Assembly: GCF_030271165.1 (NCBI RefSeq)
Contig: NZ_JASSZH010000021.1
Location: 214,669-278,668, forward strand
Source of the DNA: Psychromicrobium xiongbiense
Lineage (GTDB): Bacteria; Actinomycetota; Actinomycetes; Actinomycetales; Micrococcaceae
DNA: 64,000 nt
Direction: 5' to 3'
The notes below the pieces were generated by a model. It was given only the letters and a program-made list of their open reading frames with translations, was not told where the DNA came from and searched no databases. Of this stretch, positions 17,922-26,322 are shown one piece after another. The number at the start of each line of letters is the position of its first letter. Position 1 is the first letter of the stretch. The position numbers and the translations under genes were made by a program.

Positions 17922-19250
17922 GTGCGGATTTCGGTGATGGGATGCGGTTATCTGGGGGCCGTGCACGCAAGTTGTCTGGCCACCATGGGTCATGAAGTAA
18001 TCGGCATCGACGTCAATGCGCATCAGATCGCCGAGTTGTCCGCAGGCCGGGCCCCCTTCTTCGAACCAGGGCTGCCGGAACTGCTGCAGAAGGCCACTGC
18101 CACCGGAAACCTCCGTTTCACCACGGATCTGTCCGAGGCCGCTGACTGCCAGGTGCACTTCGTCTGTGTGGGGACTCCGCAGCGCAAAGGCGATTACGCG
18201 GCAGATCTGAGCTATGTGAATTCAGCCTTTGAACAGCTCGCGCCGCTACTGCGCGAGGGTGATGTGGTGGTCGGTAAGTCAACCGTTCCGGTCGGGACTG
18301 CTGGACGGATCGCCGCCGAACTGGCGGTGAGCGCCCCAGGAGCCGTGCTGGCCTGGAATCCGGAATTTCTGCGGGAGGGCTATGCCGTACGCGACACGCT
18401 GTCCCCGGATCGTCTGGTCTACGGTGTCCCGGAAGGTGCGACGGGTGATCAAGCGGTGGCCGCGCTCGATGCCGTCTACGCCCGCCCGCTGGCCGAGGAC
18501 ACCCCCCGGCTGGTCATGGACTACGCAACGGCAGAGTTGGTCAAGGCCGCGGCGAACTCCTTCCTGGCCACCAAAATCTCCTTCATCAATGCCATGGCGG
18601 AGGTCTGCGAGGCCTCCGGTGCCGACGTCACCATGCTGGCGGACGCCATCGGGCTGGATGAGCGGATTGGCAGGAAATTCCTCAACGCCGGCCTGGGCTT
18701 TGGCGGCGGATGCCTGCCCAAGGACATCCGAGCCTTTATGGCCAGGGCCGGGGAGCTGGGCGCAGACCAGGCGCTGACCTTCCTCAAAGAGGTGGACTCG
18801 ATCAATATGCGCCGACGCACCAAGGTGGTGGAGCTGGTGCGTTCTCTGGTGGCTGAGACTGGTGGTTCCCTGATCGGGCGCCGGGTGACGGTGCTGGGTG
18901 CCGCATTCAAGCCCTACAGCGACGATGTACGCGACTCCCCCGCGCTCAATGTGGCCGCACAATTGCAGTTGCAAGGCGCCACCGTCACGGTCACCGACCC
19001 GGAGGCGCTGAACAATGCGGCGCAGCGCTTCCCCACGCTCTCCTTTGAGCCGGACCTGCAGCTGGCGCTGGAGGGTGCGCATTGTGTGGTGTTGCTGACC
19101 GAATGGCCGCAGTATCGCAGTCTGGATCCGGTGACAGTGGCAGCCCTGGTCAGCGAGCGAACCATCGTCGATGCACGCAATGTGCTCGATGCCGCCGCCT
19201 GGCGGGCCGCCGGCTGGACGTACCGGGGGCTCGGCCGCGCTACTTGTTGA
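17922..19250 (+). CDS. UDP-glucose/GDP-mannose dehydrogenase family protein (UDP-glucose 6-dehydrogenase)
   Basis: NAD-dependent two-step oxidation of UDP-glucose to UDP-glucuronate, a precursor for surface polysaccharides. N-terminal Rossmann motif MGCGYLGAVHASCLA; KSTVPVGTA; NPEFLREGYAVRDTLSPDRLV; substrate-binding AELVKAAANSFLATKISFINAM; catalytic cysteine in GFGGGCLPKDI; C-terminal domain with GAAFKPYSDDVRDSPA. The GTG at 17922 is chosen because GGAGG lies 4 nt upstream and MRISVMGCGYLG is the family start; the in-frame GTG at 17871 adds an unconserved basic leader. The 3' end overlaps pth tail to tail by 11 bp. A related nucleotide-sugar substrate cannot be excluded. Confidence 0.9.
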   Translation: MRISVMGCGYLGAVHASCLATMGHEVIGIDVNAHQIAELSAGRAPFFEPGLPELLQKATATGNLRFTTDLSEAADCQVHFVCVGTPQRKGDYAADLSYVNSAFEQLAPLLREGDVVVGKSTVPVGTAGRIAAELAVSAPGAVLAWNPEFLREGYAVRDTLSPDRLVYGVPEGATGDQAVAALDAVYARPLAEDTPRLVMDYATAELVKAAANSFLATKISFINAMAEVCEASGADVTMLADAIGLDERIGRKFLNAGLGFGGGCLPKDIRAFMARAGELGADQALTFLKEVDSINMRRRTKVVELVRSLVAETGGSLIGRRVTVLGAAFKPYSDDVRDSPALNVAAQLQLQGATVTVTDPEALNNAAQRFPTLSFEPDLQLALEGAHCVVLLTEWPQYRSLDPVTVAALVSERTIVDARNVLDAAAWRAAGWTYRGLGRATC

Positions 19251-19824
19251 CCGGATGAAACTTCTGTTGCGCGGCGAGCAGGCCGTCGCTGACCAGTAGC
19301 TCGACGGCATCGGCGGCATCCTGAATCAGGAAGGGCAGTTCCTTGCGCTCCACCGTGGAGAAGGCCTTGAGCACATGGGCGGCGGCATCTGCGCGGCCCG
19401 GCGGGCGGCCCACACCGACGCGGACGCGGTAGAAATCCTTGGTGGCCAGGGCCTTGGCCATATCCCGGACACCGTTGTGGCCACCTTCACCGCCACCGAT
19501 TTTGAGCTTGAGGGTATTGAACGGGATGTCGATTTCATCCTGGACAGCCACGACGCGATCGGTCGGCAGGTTGTAGAACCGGGCGAGTGCCGAGGTGGGT
19601 CCGCCGCTGAGATTCATGAAGGTCTGTGGCTGTGCCAGGACCAGCTTGGGCCCGCCGGGGCTGAGCCGGCCTTCCGCGACCAGGGCGCGGGATTTGTTGG
19701 CGCGGAAGCTCACGCCCATGCGTTGGGCGAGCTCCTCCACCACCATGAAGCCGATGTTGTGGCGGGTATGACGATAGTCGGGCCCGGGATTCCCGAGCCC
19801 GACTATCAGCCAGGTGTCTGCCAT
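19240..19824 (-). CDS. pth: Peptidyl-tRNA hydrolase
   Basis: Recycles tRNA from drop-off peptidyl-tRNA. The 194-residue protein carries LIVGLGNPGPDYRHTRHNIGF (catalytic His), KPQTFMN-like QPQTFMNLSG, the substrate-binding Asp in VQDEIDIP, and GGGEGGHNGVRDM. It lies 40 bp downstream of rplY on the same strand, the usual actinobacterial pair. It ends inside the last codons of the convergent dehydrogenase gene. Confidence 0.96.
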   Translation of the reverse strand: MADTWLIVGLGNPGPDYRHTRHNIGFMVVEELAQRMGVSFRANKSRALVAEGRLSPGGPKLVLAQPQTFMNLSGGPTSALARFYNLPTDRVVAVQDEIDIPFNTLKLKIGGGEGGHNGVRDMAKALATKDFYRVRVGVGRPPGRADAAAHVLKAFSTVERKELPFLIQDAADAVELLVSDGLLAAQQKFHPVNK

Positions 19825-19864
19825 CAGCGGTGCTGCTTCAGGTCAACCGTGAGTCAGTGCCTCG

Positions 19865-20437
19865 TTACTCGGCAGCTGCTTCGGTTTCCTCGTCCTCGGC
19901 AGCGGCTGCCTCGGTGATGTTGATGATCAGGGTGTCCGGCTCCGACACCAGAGTGGTGCCCTGCGGCAGCACCAGATCGGAGGCAACGAGGTGCTGACCT
20001 GCAGCAAAGCCCTCGATGTTCGCCTCGAGCTGGGTCGGCAGGTGGGTTGCTTCAGCCTCCACCGTAACGTGGGTGGCTTCCTGGTTGACCACGGTGCCGG
20101 ACTGCGGTTCACCGACCAGCACGAGCGCGATTTCCACGGTGACCTTCTCGCCCTTGCGGACCGTCAGCAGATCGATGTGCTCGATGATCTGCAGAACCGG
20201 ATCACGCTGGACGTCCTTGACCAGGGCCAGGTGCTCGGCGCCTTCAAGGTCGATGGTCAGCAGAGCGTTAGCCGTACGGATGGCACGAGCGGTCTCGCGC
20301 TCCGGCAGGGTCAGGTGGATCGGCTCAGCGCCGTGACCGTAGATGACCGCAGGGATGTGGCCAGCGGCACGGGCGCGACGGGCGTAGCCCTTGCCGAATT
20401 CGGTGCGAAGCTTGGCAGCAAGCTTGGTTTCGCTCAT
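19865..20437 (-). CDS. rplY: 50S ribosomal protein L25/general stress protein Ctc
   Basis: 5S rRNA-binding ribosomal protein of the long (L25/TL5/Ctc) type, 190 residues. The N-terminal L25 domain (KLAAKLRTEFGKGYARRARAAGHIPAVIYG) binds 5S rRNA, followed by the C-terminal TL5 beta domain and a Glu/Ala tail. AAGGAG lies 6 nt before the ATG. A TAAACT -10-like box near 20590 on the minus strand may drive it. It is followed by pth. Confidence 0.95.
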   Translation of the reverse strand: MSETKLAAKLRTEFGKGYARRARAAGHIPAVIYGHGAEPIHLTLPERETARAIRTANALLTIDLEGAEHLALVKDVQRDPVLQIIEHIDLLTVRKGEKVTVEIALVLVGEPQSGTVVNQEATHVTVEAEATHLPTQLEANIEGFAAGQHLVASDLVLPQGTTLVSEPDTLIINITEAAAAEDEETEAAAE

Positions 20438-20598
20438 GGAGTCTCTCCTTCTTCGATGGTGTTGGACGAGGGGTCAAACACCTCGAGCAAGGGAGTGCTA
20501 CGCCAGAGGGTGAGACCGTGTCGATCACGGAAGCCGGATTCACTCGTCATCAGACGGGCGCGCTTCCCTCGCCAAGGTACCCGGATAGTTTAGCAGGG

Positions 20599-20627
20599 TT
20601 GACCGGGGTCCTGGCCCGGGGAATACT
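20599..20627 (+). promoter_or_regulatory. Candidate sigma-70 promoter for the nitroreductase
   Basis: TTGACC (20599-20604), 17-nt spacer, AATACT (20622-20627). A second TTGACA occurs near 20643 without an obvious -10. Confidence 0.4.
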
Positions 20628-20702
20628 CCCGTTGCCCCGCAGGTTGACATCCGTGGCAATGACGCCGATCCCCCGTACCAGCTACACCCAAGGAGACGGC
20701 CG

Positions 20703-21296
20703 ATGTCGTTGACCGCTGACACCACCGTGCGCACCGCGCAGACCAGTACCCCCATCGTCGAGGTTCTGGCAGAACGCTGGAGCCCCCGTTCCTACGATCC
20801 CAGCGCGCCCCTGGATGAAAGCAAACTGGTGGCCGCTCTTGAGGCCGCCCGTTGGTCGCCATCGGCCGCCAACACCCAGCCCTGGCGCTTCGTCGTCGCG
20901 CGACGGGGCAGCGCAGCCTTCGACACCATCGTTGAGCACCTCATGGGCTTCAACAAGACCTGGGCCGGCTCCGCGCAGGCGCTCATCGTGGCACTGGCCA
21001 TCCCCACCACAGAGGACGGCAGCGCGCTCACCTGGGCCGAGTATGACCTCGGCCAGGCGCTGAGCCACCTGAGCTTCCAGGCCCACCACGACGGTCTGCA
21101 CGTCCACCAGATGGGCGGCTTCGACGCTGAAGGGATCAAGAAGGCCTTCAACCTCGATGACGGCCTCAAGGCACTGAGCGTCTCGGCGATCGGAGTGCTC
21201 GGCAGCCCCGATGCCCTGCCCGAAGCGCTGCGCGAGCGTGAGGTGGCACCCCGGCAGAGGCTGGCCCTGGATGATCTGATCCTGGTCAGCGAATAA
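20703..21296 (+). CDS. Nitroreductase family protein
   Basis: FMN-dependent oxidoreductase of the nitroreductase superfamily, 197 residues. Signatures: RWSPRSYDPSAPLDESKLVAALEAARWSPSAANTQPW (FMN-binding Arg/Ser, then the SPSAxNxQPWRF motif) and a C-terminal GVLG glycine loop. Members reduce quinones or nitroaromatics; the substrate is not predictable here. AAGGAG lies upstream of the ATG. The gene is divergent from rplY and convergent with prs across a strong bidirectional terminator. Confidence 0.88.
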   Translation: MSLTADTTVRTAQTSTPIVEVLAERWSPRSYDPSAPLDESKLVAALEAARWSPSAANTQPWRFVVARRGSAAFDTIVEHLMGFNKTWAGSAQALIVALAIPTTEDGSALTWAEYDLGQALSHLSFQAHHDGLHVHQMGGFDAEGIKKAFNLDDGLKALSVSAIGVLGSPDALPEALREREVAPRQRLALDDLILVSE

Positions 21297-21318
21297 GGCT
21301 GCCTCCGCTCCAGTCACG

Positions 21319-21365
21319 CAAAAGCCCGCGTCCGGCCTCTACGGAGAACCGGACGCGGGCTTTTG
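21319..21365. terminator. Bidirectional intrinsic terminator
   Basis: Seventeen-base perfect arms around a 13-nt loop, with an A-run at the left end and a T-run at the right, so both the nitroreductase and prs transcripts get a GC stem followed by U residues. Confidence 0.92.
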
Positions 21366-21387
21366 TCTGAGACTGCTCAGCTCTGAG

Positions 21388-22368
21388 TCAGGCCTGACCG
21401 TCAAACAGTGAGGTCACGGAACCGTCTTCAAACACGGCCTTGATGGCGCGGGCGATCAACGGCGCGATGGAGAGCACGGTCAACGTCGGGAAGCGCTGTT
21501 CCTCGGTGATCGGCAGCGTGTTGGTCACCACCACTTCGCGAGCACCGGAGGCCGCCAGACGCTCCGCCGCCGGTGAGGAGAACACGGGATGCGTTGCGGC
21601 GATGATGACGTCCTTCGCTCCGGCATTCTTAAGCACCTGGACGGCGCCGGAAATGGTGCCGCCGGTGTCGATCATGTCATCGATGAGGACGCAGGTACGG
21701 CCTTCGATCTGGCCGACCACCTGCTTGGACACCGCCTGGTTGGGGACGGTGAGGTCACGGCTCTTGTGCACGAAGGCCAGGGGTGCGCCACCGAGGCGAT
21801 CGGCCCACTGCTCGGCCACCCGGACGCGCCCGGTGTCCGGGGAGACCACCGTGACCTCGTCCACATTGACCCGGCTGCGGATGTACTCCGCCAGTAGCGG
21901 GATGGCCATCAGGTGATCCACGGGACCGTCGAAGAATCCCTGGATCTGTGCTGTGTGCAGATCAACGCTGATCAGCCGGTCGGCGCCAGCGGTCTTGTAC
22001 AGGTCAGCCACCAGACGCGCGGTGATCGGCTCGCGCCCGCGTCCCTTCTTGTCCTGGCGTGCGTAGGGATAGAACGGGGACACCACGGTGATCCGCTTGG
22101 CCGAAGCCCGCTTGAGAGAGTCGATCAGGATCAGCTGCTCCATCAACCAGTTATTCAACGGCGCGGGGTGCGCCTGGAGCACGAAAACGTCGCTGCCACG
22201 CACACTCTCCGCCGACCGCACATAGATCTCACCATTGGCGAAGTCATAGGCGTCAATCGGCAGAAGCTCGGTATTCAGTTCCCGTGCAATCTCCTGCGCC
22301 AGTTCCGGGTGCGCCCGGCCAGAGGCCAACAATAGTTTTTTCTCGCCGTTGGCGGTGATTGCGCTCAT
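21388..22368 (-). CDS. prs: Ribose-phosphate pyrophosphokinase
   Basis: Makes PRPP from ribose 5-phosphate and ATP for purine, pyrimidine, His and Trp synthesis. The 326-residue class I enzyme shows FANGEIYVRSAESVRGSDVFV, PYARQDKKGRGREPITARLVA, DLHTAQIQGFFDGPVDHL and the PRPP loop VLIDDMIDTGGTI. The start overlaps the glmU stop as ATGA, so the two are translationally coupled. Confidence 0.97.
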   Translation of the reverse strand: MSAITANGEKKLLLASGRAHPELAQEIARELNTELLPIDAYDFANGEIYVRSAESVRGSDVFVLQAHPAPLNNWLMEQLILIDSLKRASAKRITVVSPFYPYARQDKKGRGREPITARLVADLYKTAGADRLISVDLHTAQIQGFFDGPVDHLMAIPLLAEYIRSRVNVDEVTVVSPDTGRVRVAEQWADRLGGAPLAFVHKSRDLTVPNQAVSKQVVGQIEGRTCVLIDDMIDTGGTISGAVQVLKNAGAKDVIIAATHPVFSSPAAERLAASGAREVVVTNTLPITEEQRFPTLTVLSIAPLIARAIKAVFEDGSVTSLFDGQA

Positions 22369-23969
22369 GCCCGGGTGCCTTCCGATGACTGTTGTTGTGT
22401 TTCAGGGTGTTCGTCGAGGCGTGTTGCGCCCAAGGCGCTCTGGGCGTGCAAAGAAGACTGGGCGTGCAGGGCGGAAACGCTGCCCGGCCGGTGATCCAGC
22501 ACCCAGCCTTCGGCATTGCGTTGCGCTGCGATGGTCAGCGCCAGGGCACCGGCAGGGACGTTCCTGCGGATCACCGCACCGGCGCCGGAGTATGCACCGT
22601 TGCCCACCTCGACCGGGGCGACGAACACGGTATTGGAACCGGTGCGCACCCCCGAGCCGATCAGCGTGCGGTGCTTCCTCTCGCCATCGTAATTGGCGGT
22701 GATATTGCCGCACCCGATATTGGTGTCCTCACCGATCTCGGCATCCCCGGCGTAGCCCAGATGAGACAGCTTGGTGCGAGCCCCGATACGCACATTCTTG
22801 GTCTCGTAGAAAGCACCGATCCTGCCGTCTTCGCCCAGCACGGTGCCTGGCCGCAGATAGGTGAACGGGCCAACGCTCGCCCCTGCTGCGATCACGGATT
22901 CGGAACCATGGGTGCGGATCACCGTGGCGCCGGGGCCGATCTGCACATCGGTGAGGGTGCAGTCTGGCCCCACGACGGCATCGCGCTCCACCGTGGTGCT
23001 CCCGTGCAGTTGGACGCCGGGCAGCAGGGTCACGTCCGAATGCAGCGTCACCTGGACGTCGACCCAGGTGGTGGCGGGATCCAGCACGCTCACCCCGGCG
23101 TGCATCCAGCGCTCCAGCACCCGGTCATTGAGGACCCGACCCAGGGTGGCCAGCTGCACCCGATCGTTGATGCCCTCCACCTGCCACGGATCGTCGGTCA
23201 CCCAGGCGGCCACCCGTCCGCCCACCTCGGTGGCCAGGGCCAGCACATCGGTCAGGTACATCTCACCCTGCGCGTTGTCCGTTCCGACGCGATTCAGCGC
23301 ATCGCGCAGGATGCCGGCGTCGAAGGCATAGATGCCGGAGTTGATCTCGGTGATCGCCCGCTCCGCCTCGCTAGCGTCCTTGTGCTCACGGATACCCAGA
23401 ACGGTGCCGTCCTCGGCGCGCAGAATGCGCCCGTACCCGGTGGGGTCCGCGACGTGTGCGGTAAGCACGGTGACTGCATTGGACTGGTTCTCGTGGGCGG
23501 CGACCAGCTGGCGGAGCAGCTCGGTACTCAGCAGCGGAACATCCCCGTAGGTCACCACGACGGTGCCCTCCACCGGGGCATCGGCTGCCTCGAGGGCAGC
23601 GACATCGAGCGCTTCCAGAGCCACCTGAGCCGCCCGGCCGGTACCCGGGACGTCATCCTGGTCCACCAGGAGTGCGGTCGGATCCAGGGTGGCGACCTCA
23701 GCGGCCACCCGGTCACGTTCATAGCGGACGACGACGGCGAGCCGCTGCGGCAACAGGCCACGGGCGGCGGCCAGGGCGTGGCCGATCAGTGGAAGACCGC
23801 CGATGCGATGGAGAATTTTGGGAGTGGATGATTTCATCCGGGTGCCAGCCCCGGCCGCAAGAACAATGACGCTCAATCCCTGCGCAGAATCGGAGGTGGC
23901 GGTCAGTGCGATAGGCGGCAAGGAATCCAAGCTGCTGCTCCTGTGGCTCGGTGCATCTGGAGGGAACAC
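22365..23969 (-). CDS. glmU: Bifunctional N-acetylglucosamine-1-phosphate uridyltransferase / glucosamine-1-phosphate acetyltransferase
   Basis: Makes UDP-GlcNAc for peptidoglycan. The N-terminal uridyltransferase domain begins VIVLAAGAGTRMKSSTPKILH, with TYGDVPLL and EINSGIYAFD; the C-terminal acetyltransferase is a left-handed beta helix of hexapeptide repeats with KLSHLGYAGDAEIG and NITANYDGERKH. A Ser/Gln-rich C-terminal tail is longer than in enteric GlmU. The GTG at 23969 gives about 30 residues before the conserved start and has no clear ribosome site, so the exact start is uncertain. It forms an operon with prs; tRNA-Gln lies just upstream in the same direction. Confidence 0.95.
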   Translation of the reverse strand: MFPPDAPSHRSSSLDSLPPIALTATSDSAQGLSVIVLAAGAGTRMKSSTPKILHRIGGLPLIGHALAAARGLLPQRLAVVVRYERDRVAAEVATLDPTALLVDQDDVPGTGRAAQVALEALDVAALEAADAPVEGTVVVTYGDVPLLSTELLRQLVAAHENQSNAVTVLTAHVADPTGYGRILRAEDGTVLGIREHKDASEAERAITEINSGIYAFDAGILRDALNRVGTDNAQGEMYLTDVLALATEVGGRVAAWVTDDPWQVEGINDRVQLATLGRVLNDRVLERWMHAGVSVLDPATTWVDVQVTLHSDVTLLPGVQLHGSTTVERDAVVGPDCTLTDVQIGPGATVIRTHGSESVIAAGASVGPFTYLRPGTVLGEDGRIGAFYETKNVRIGARTKLSHLGYAGDAEIGEDTNIGCGNITANYDGERKHRTLIGSGVRTGSNTVFVAPVEVGNGAYSGAGAVIRRNVPAGALALTIAAQRNAEGWVLDHRPGSVSALHAQSSLHAQSALGATRLDEHPETQQQSSEGTRA

Positions 23970-24034
23970 GTGAACCGACCGTGGTGTGTGGTCGGCGCCG
24001 GTGACAGACTCATCCTATGCCTCTGTGCACCGCG

Positions 24035-24106
24035 TTCCGCCCATAGGATTCGAACCTATACTCCACGGCTCCAAAGGCCGGGGTGCTGCCGTTACACCAG
24101 AGCGGA
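24035..24106 (-). tRNA. tRNA-Gln (anticodon TTG)
   Basis: A complete cloverleaf on the minus strand: acceptor stem TCCGCTC / GGGCGGA, D-arm with GGTGTAACGGCAGCAC, anticodon loop CTTTGGA (anticodon TTG), T-arm ATAGGTTCGAATCCTAT, discriminator A. CCA is not encoded. The base pair at the top of the anticodon stem appears as C-U. It lies about 65 bp upstream of glmU in the same orientation. Confidence 0.95.
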
Positions 24107-24366
24107 GTGCACTCGTCAGGACGAAGGTCCGTCAGAGGCGACTCTCTAGTTTGCCATGGCGGGCCGCCGGGGGTCGAATGAACCGTTCCGGGTCACTCCC
24201 AGCCAGCCCCCTCCGCCCCTTTCCCTCCCTGCCCCTCTCCCCTTCCCAACTGAGTGGCAGTAGTTGTCGAAAAATGGCGAATTTTGAGCAACTACTGCCA
24301 CCCAGTTGGGTTACGGGAGGGTAACGCACGCTGGGTTACGGGAGCGTACCCGAGGCGCGGGCGAGG
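24107..24366. other. Intergenic region between tRNA-Gln and the ABC-F gene
   Basis: No gene is seen. It holds a C-rich stretch (24200-24245), the palindrome at 24245-24310, and a pair of direct repeats TGGGTTACGGGAG (24307-24325 and 24332-24350, 25-bp period) next to the ABC-F stop. Confidence 0.7.
24245..24310. repeat. 66-bp imperfect palindrome, CCCAACTGAGT family
   Basis: Outer arms of 22 bp (24245-24266 and 24289-24310) with one mismatch, plus a partly paired inner AAAA/TTTT segment. The arm CCCAACTGAGTGGCAGTAG is nearly repeated at 59038. It is downstream of the leftward ABC-F gene, so it may act as its terminator or as a dispersed repeat. Confidence 0.7.
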
Positions 24367-26163
24367 TTAGCCGAGCTGTTCGGAGAGCTCCAGCCAACGG
24401 TCCTCCAACTGAGCCACTTCCTCTTCCAGCACCCGCAACGCCTCGGTGTGCCCGGCCAGCCCCTGGTAGTCACTCTGGTCGTGGCCAGCCAGCGTTCCGT
24501 GCGCCCGGTCAATGAGTTCCGTGAGCTTGTTCAGCCGACGCTCGAGGGCGCTGACCTCCTTCTGCGCGGCCCGTAGCTCACTGCCGGAGAGAGCGGAGTC
24601 AGTCGATGGTGCTCCGGCGGCGAGCGACGGTGCAGACCCGCCACGGGCTGCCGCTGCCGTGGCGGCCGCGCTGAGTTCCAGGTACTGGTCCACCCCGCCC
24701 GGCAGATGCCGCAGCTGGCCGTCCAGAATCGCATACTGCTGATCGGTGACGCGTTCCAGCAGGTAGCGGTCATGGGAGACCACCACGAGCGAGCCGGGCC
24801 AGGAGTCCAGAAGATCCTCGATCGCAGCGAGCATATCCGTGTCCAGATCGTTCGTCGGTTCATCGAGCACCAGCAGGTTTGGCTCGTCTAACAGGATCAG
24901 CAGCAACTGCAGCCGCCGCTTCTGGCCGCCGGAGAGATCCTTGATCTGAGTGGACAGCTGCGCGTTGGTGAACCCCAGCCGCTCCAGCAGCTGGCCTGGA
25001 GTCATCTCTTTACCCCCGGCGATGTAAGAGGTGCGCTTGCGCCCGATCACATCGCTGACCCGTTCCTCAGCGATCTCCGCCAGGTCACCCAGCTGCTGGT
25101 CCAGGGTGGCGACCTGGACGGTCTTGCCACGTTTGACCCGCCCGGAGGTCGGTTGCAGTGCGCCGGTAATCAGGGAGAGCAGGGTCGACTTTCCGGCACC
25201 GTTGACACCCAGAATGCCGGTCCGCTCCCCCGGGGCGATCCGCCACTCCACCTTGCGCAGTACCTCGCTGTCGCCGAAGGCCACCCCGGCGTCCAGCAGG
25301 TCCACCACCTCTTTACCCTGCCGGGCGCTGGCCATCTGACGCAGCTCTATCGGGTTGCGCAGCGGCGGGACATCCTCAATCAGAGCGTTCGCGGCATCGA
25401 TGCGGAACTTCGGCTTGGCGGTGCGGGCCGGGGCGCCGCGCCGCAGCCAGGCGAGTTCCTTACGCATCAGGTTCTGCCGTTTCGATTCGGTGGCGGCCGC
25501 AATCCGGTCCCGCTCCACCCGTTGCAGCACGTAGGCCGCATATCCGCCCTCAAAGGGCTCCACAATGCCGTCGTGGACTTCCCAGGTAGCCGTGGAGACC
25601 TCATCCAGGAACCAGCGGTCGTGGGTGACCACCAGCAACCCACCGGCCGTCGCGGACCAGCGTTTCTTCAGATGCGAGGCCAGCCAGGTAATGCCCTCCA
25701 CGTCCAGGTGGTTGGTCGGCTCATCCAGCGCCAACAGGTCCCAGTCGCCCACCAGTAACGCTGCCAGCGCAACCCTGCGACGCTGCCCACCGCTGAGACC
25801 ACGCACCGGGGCGTCCCAGTCGAGGCCACTGACCAGACCGGCGATCACCTCACGGGTGCGCGCCTCCGAGGCCCACTCATGCTCCGCCCGATCCCCGACA
25901 ATCGTCTGCGCGACCGTCAGGGCGTCATCGAGCGTATCCGACTGGTCCAGGACGCCCATCCGGACGCCGCCGCGCACCGTGACCCGCCCGGCGTTCGGCT
26001 CCAGCTGCCCGGCCAGCATGGCCAGCAGACTCGACTTGCCGTCACCATTGCGACCCACGATGCCGATCCGGTCACCTTCATTGACGCCGAGCGTGACCGA
26101 CCCGAAAACCGTGCGGGTCGGGAATTCAAGGTTCAGGGCTTCAGCCCCCAGCAGATGTGCCAT
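24367..26163 (-). CDS. ABC-F family ATPase, Uup-like
   Basis: Soluble protein with two ATP-binding cassettes and no membrane helices, 598 residues. ABC-F proteins act on ribosomes or nucleic acid, not as transporters. Cassette 1: GIVGRNGDGKSSLL, LSGGQRRRVALA, LLALDEPTNHLD. Cassette 2: GILGVNGAGKSTLL, LSGGQKRRLQLL, LLVLDEPTNDLD. A charged linker (about residues 220-270) joins them. The C-terminal 90 residues are coiled-coil-like (AAQKEVSALERRLNKLTELIDRA), the hallmark of Uup. Start ATG at 26163; a 10-codon upstream ORF ends with TGA overlapping this ATG. Confidence 0.9.
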   Translation of the reverse strand: MAHLLGAEALNLEFPTRTVFGSVTLGVNEGDRIGIVGRNGDGKSSLLAMLAGQLEPNAGRVTVRGGVRMGVLDQSDTLDDALTVAQTIVGDRAEHEWASEARTREVIAGLVSGLDWDAPVRGLSGGQRRRVALAALLVGDWDLLALDEPTNHLDVEGITWLASHLKKRWSATAGGLLVVTHDRWFLDEVSTATWEVHDGIVEPFEGGYAAYVLQRVERDRIAAATESKRQNLMRKELAWLRRGAPARTAKPKFRIDAANALIEDVPPLRNPIELRQMASARQGKEVVDLLDAGVAFGDSEVLRKVEWRIAPGERTGILGVNGAGKSTLLSLITGALQPTSGRVKRGKTVQVATLDQQLGDLAEIAEERVSDVIGRKRTSYIAGGKEMTPGQLLERLGFTNAQLSTQIKDLSGGQKRRLQLLLILLDEPNLLVLDEPTNDLDTDMLAAIEDLLDSWPGSLVVVSHDRYLLERVTDQQYAILDGQLRHLPGGVDQYLELSAAATAAAARGGSAPSLAAGAPSTDSALSGSELRAAQKEVSALERRLNKLTELIDRAHGTLAGHDQSDYQGLAGHTEALRVLEEEVAQLEDRWLELSEQLG

Positions 26164-26195
26164 CAGCGTGCCTGCCCGGGCTGGGTCGACACCAT
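26163..26195 (-). CDS. Possible upstream ORF overlapping the ABC-F start
   Basis: ATG at 26195 opens a 10-codon frame (MVSTQPGQAR) whose TGA shares its A with the ABC-F ATG (TGATG). Short leader ORFs control several ABC-F genes, but no ribosome site is visible and this may be chance. Confidence 0.25.
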   Translation of the reverse strand: MVSTQPGQAR

Positions 26196-26322
26196 GGCTA
26201 CGGGGATTGGACGATGCCGGCCCGGGCGCGTGCAGGTCAGGCCACAGAGCATCACGGGGGTGGGAGAGGTCAAGGAGTTCCTTCAGGTAGAGCCGGGCGC
26301 TTGAGACCGGTCTGGAGAGTGC

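Noticed and set aside
22392..23831. 479-codon plus-strand ORF over glmU
   Set aside because: Antisense shadow of the glmU hexapeptide-repeat region; repetitive Gly/His composition and no start context.
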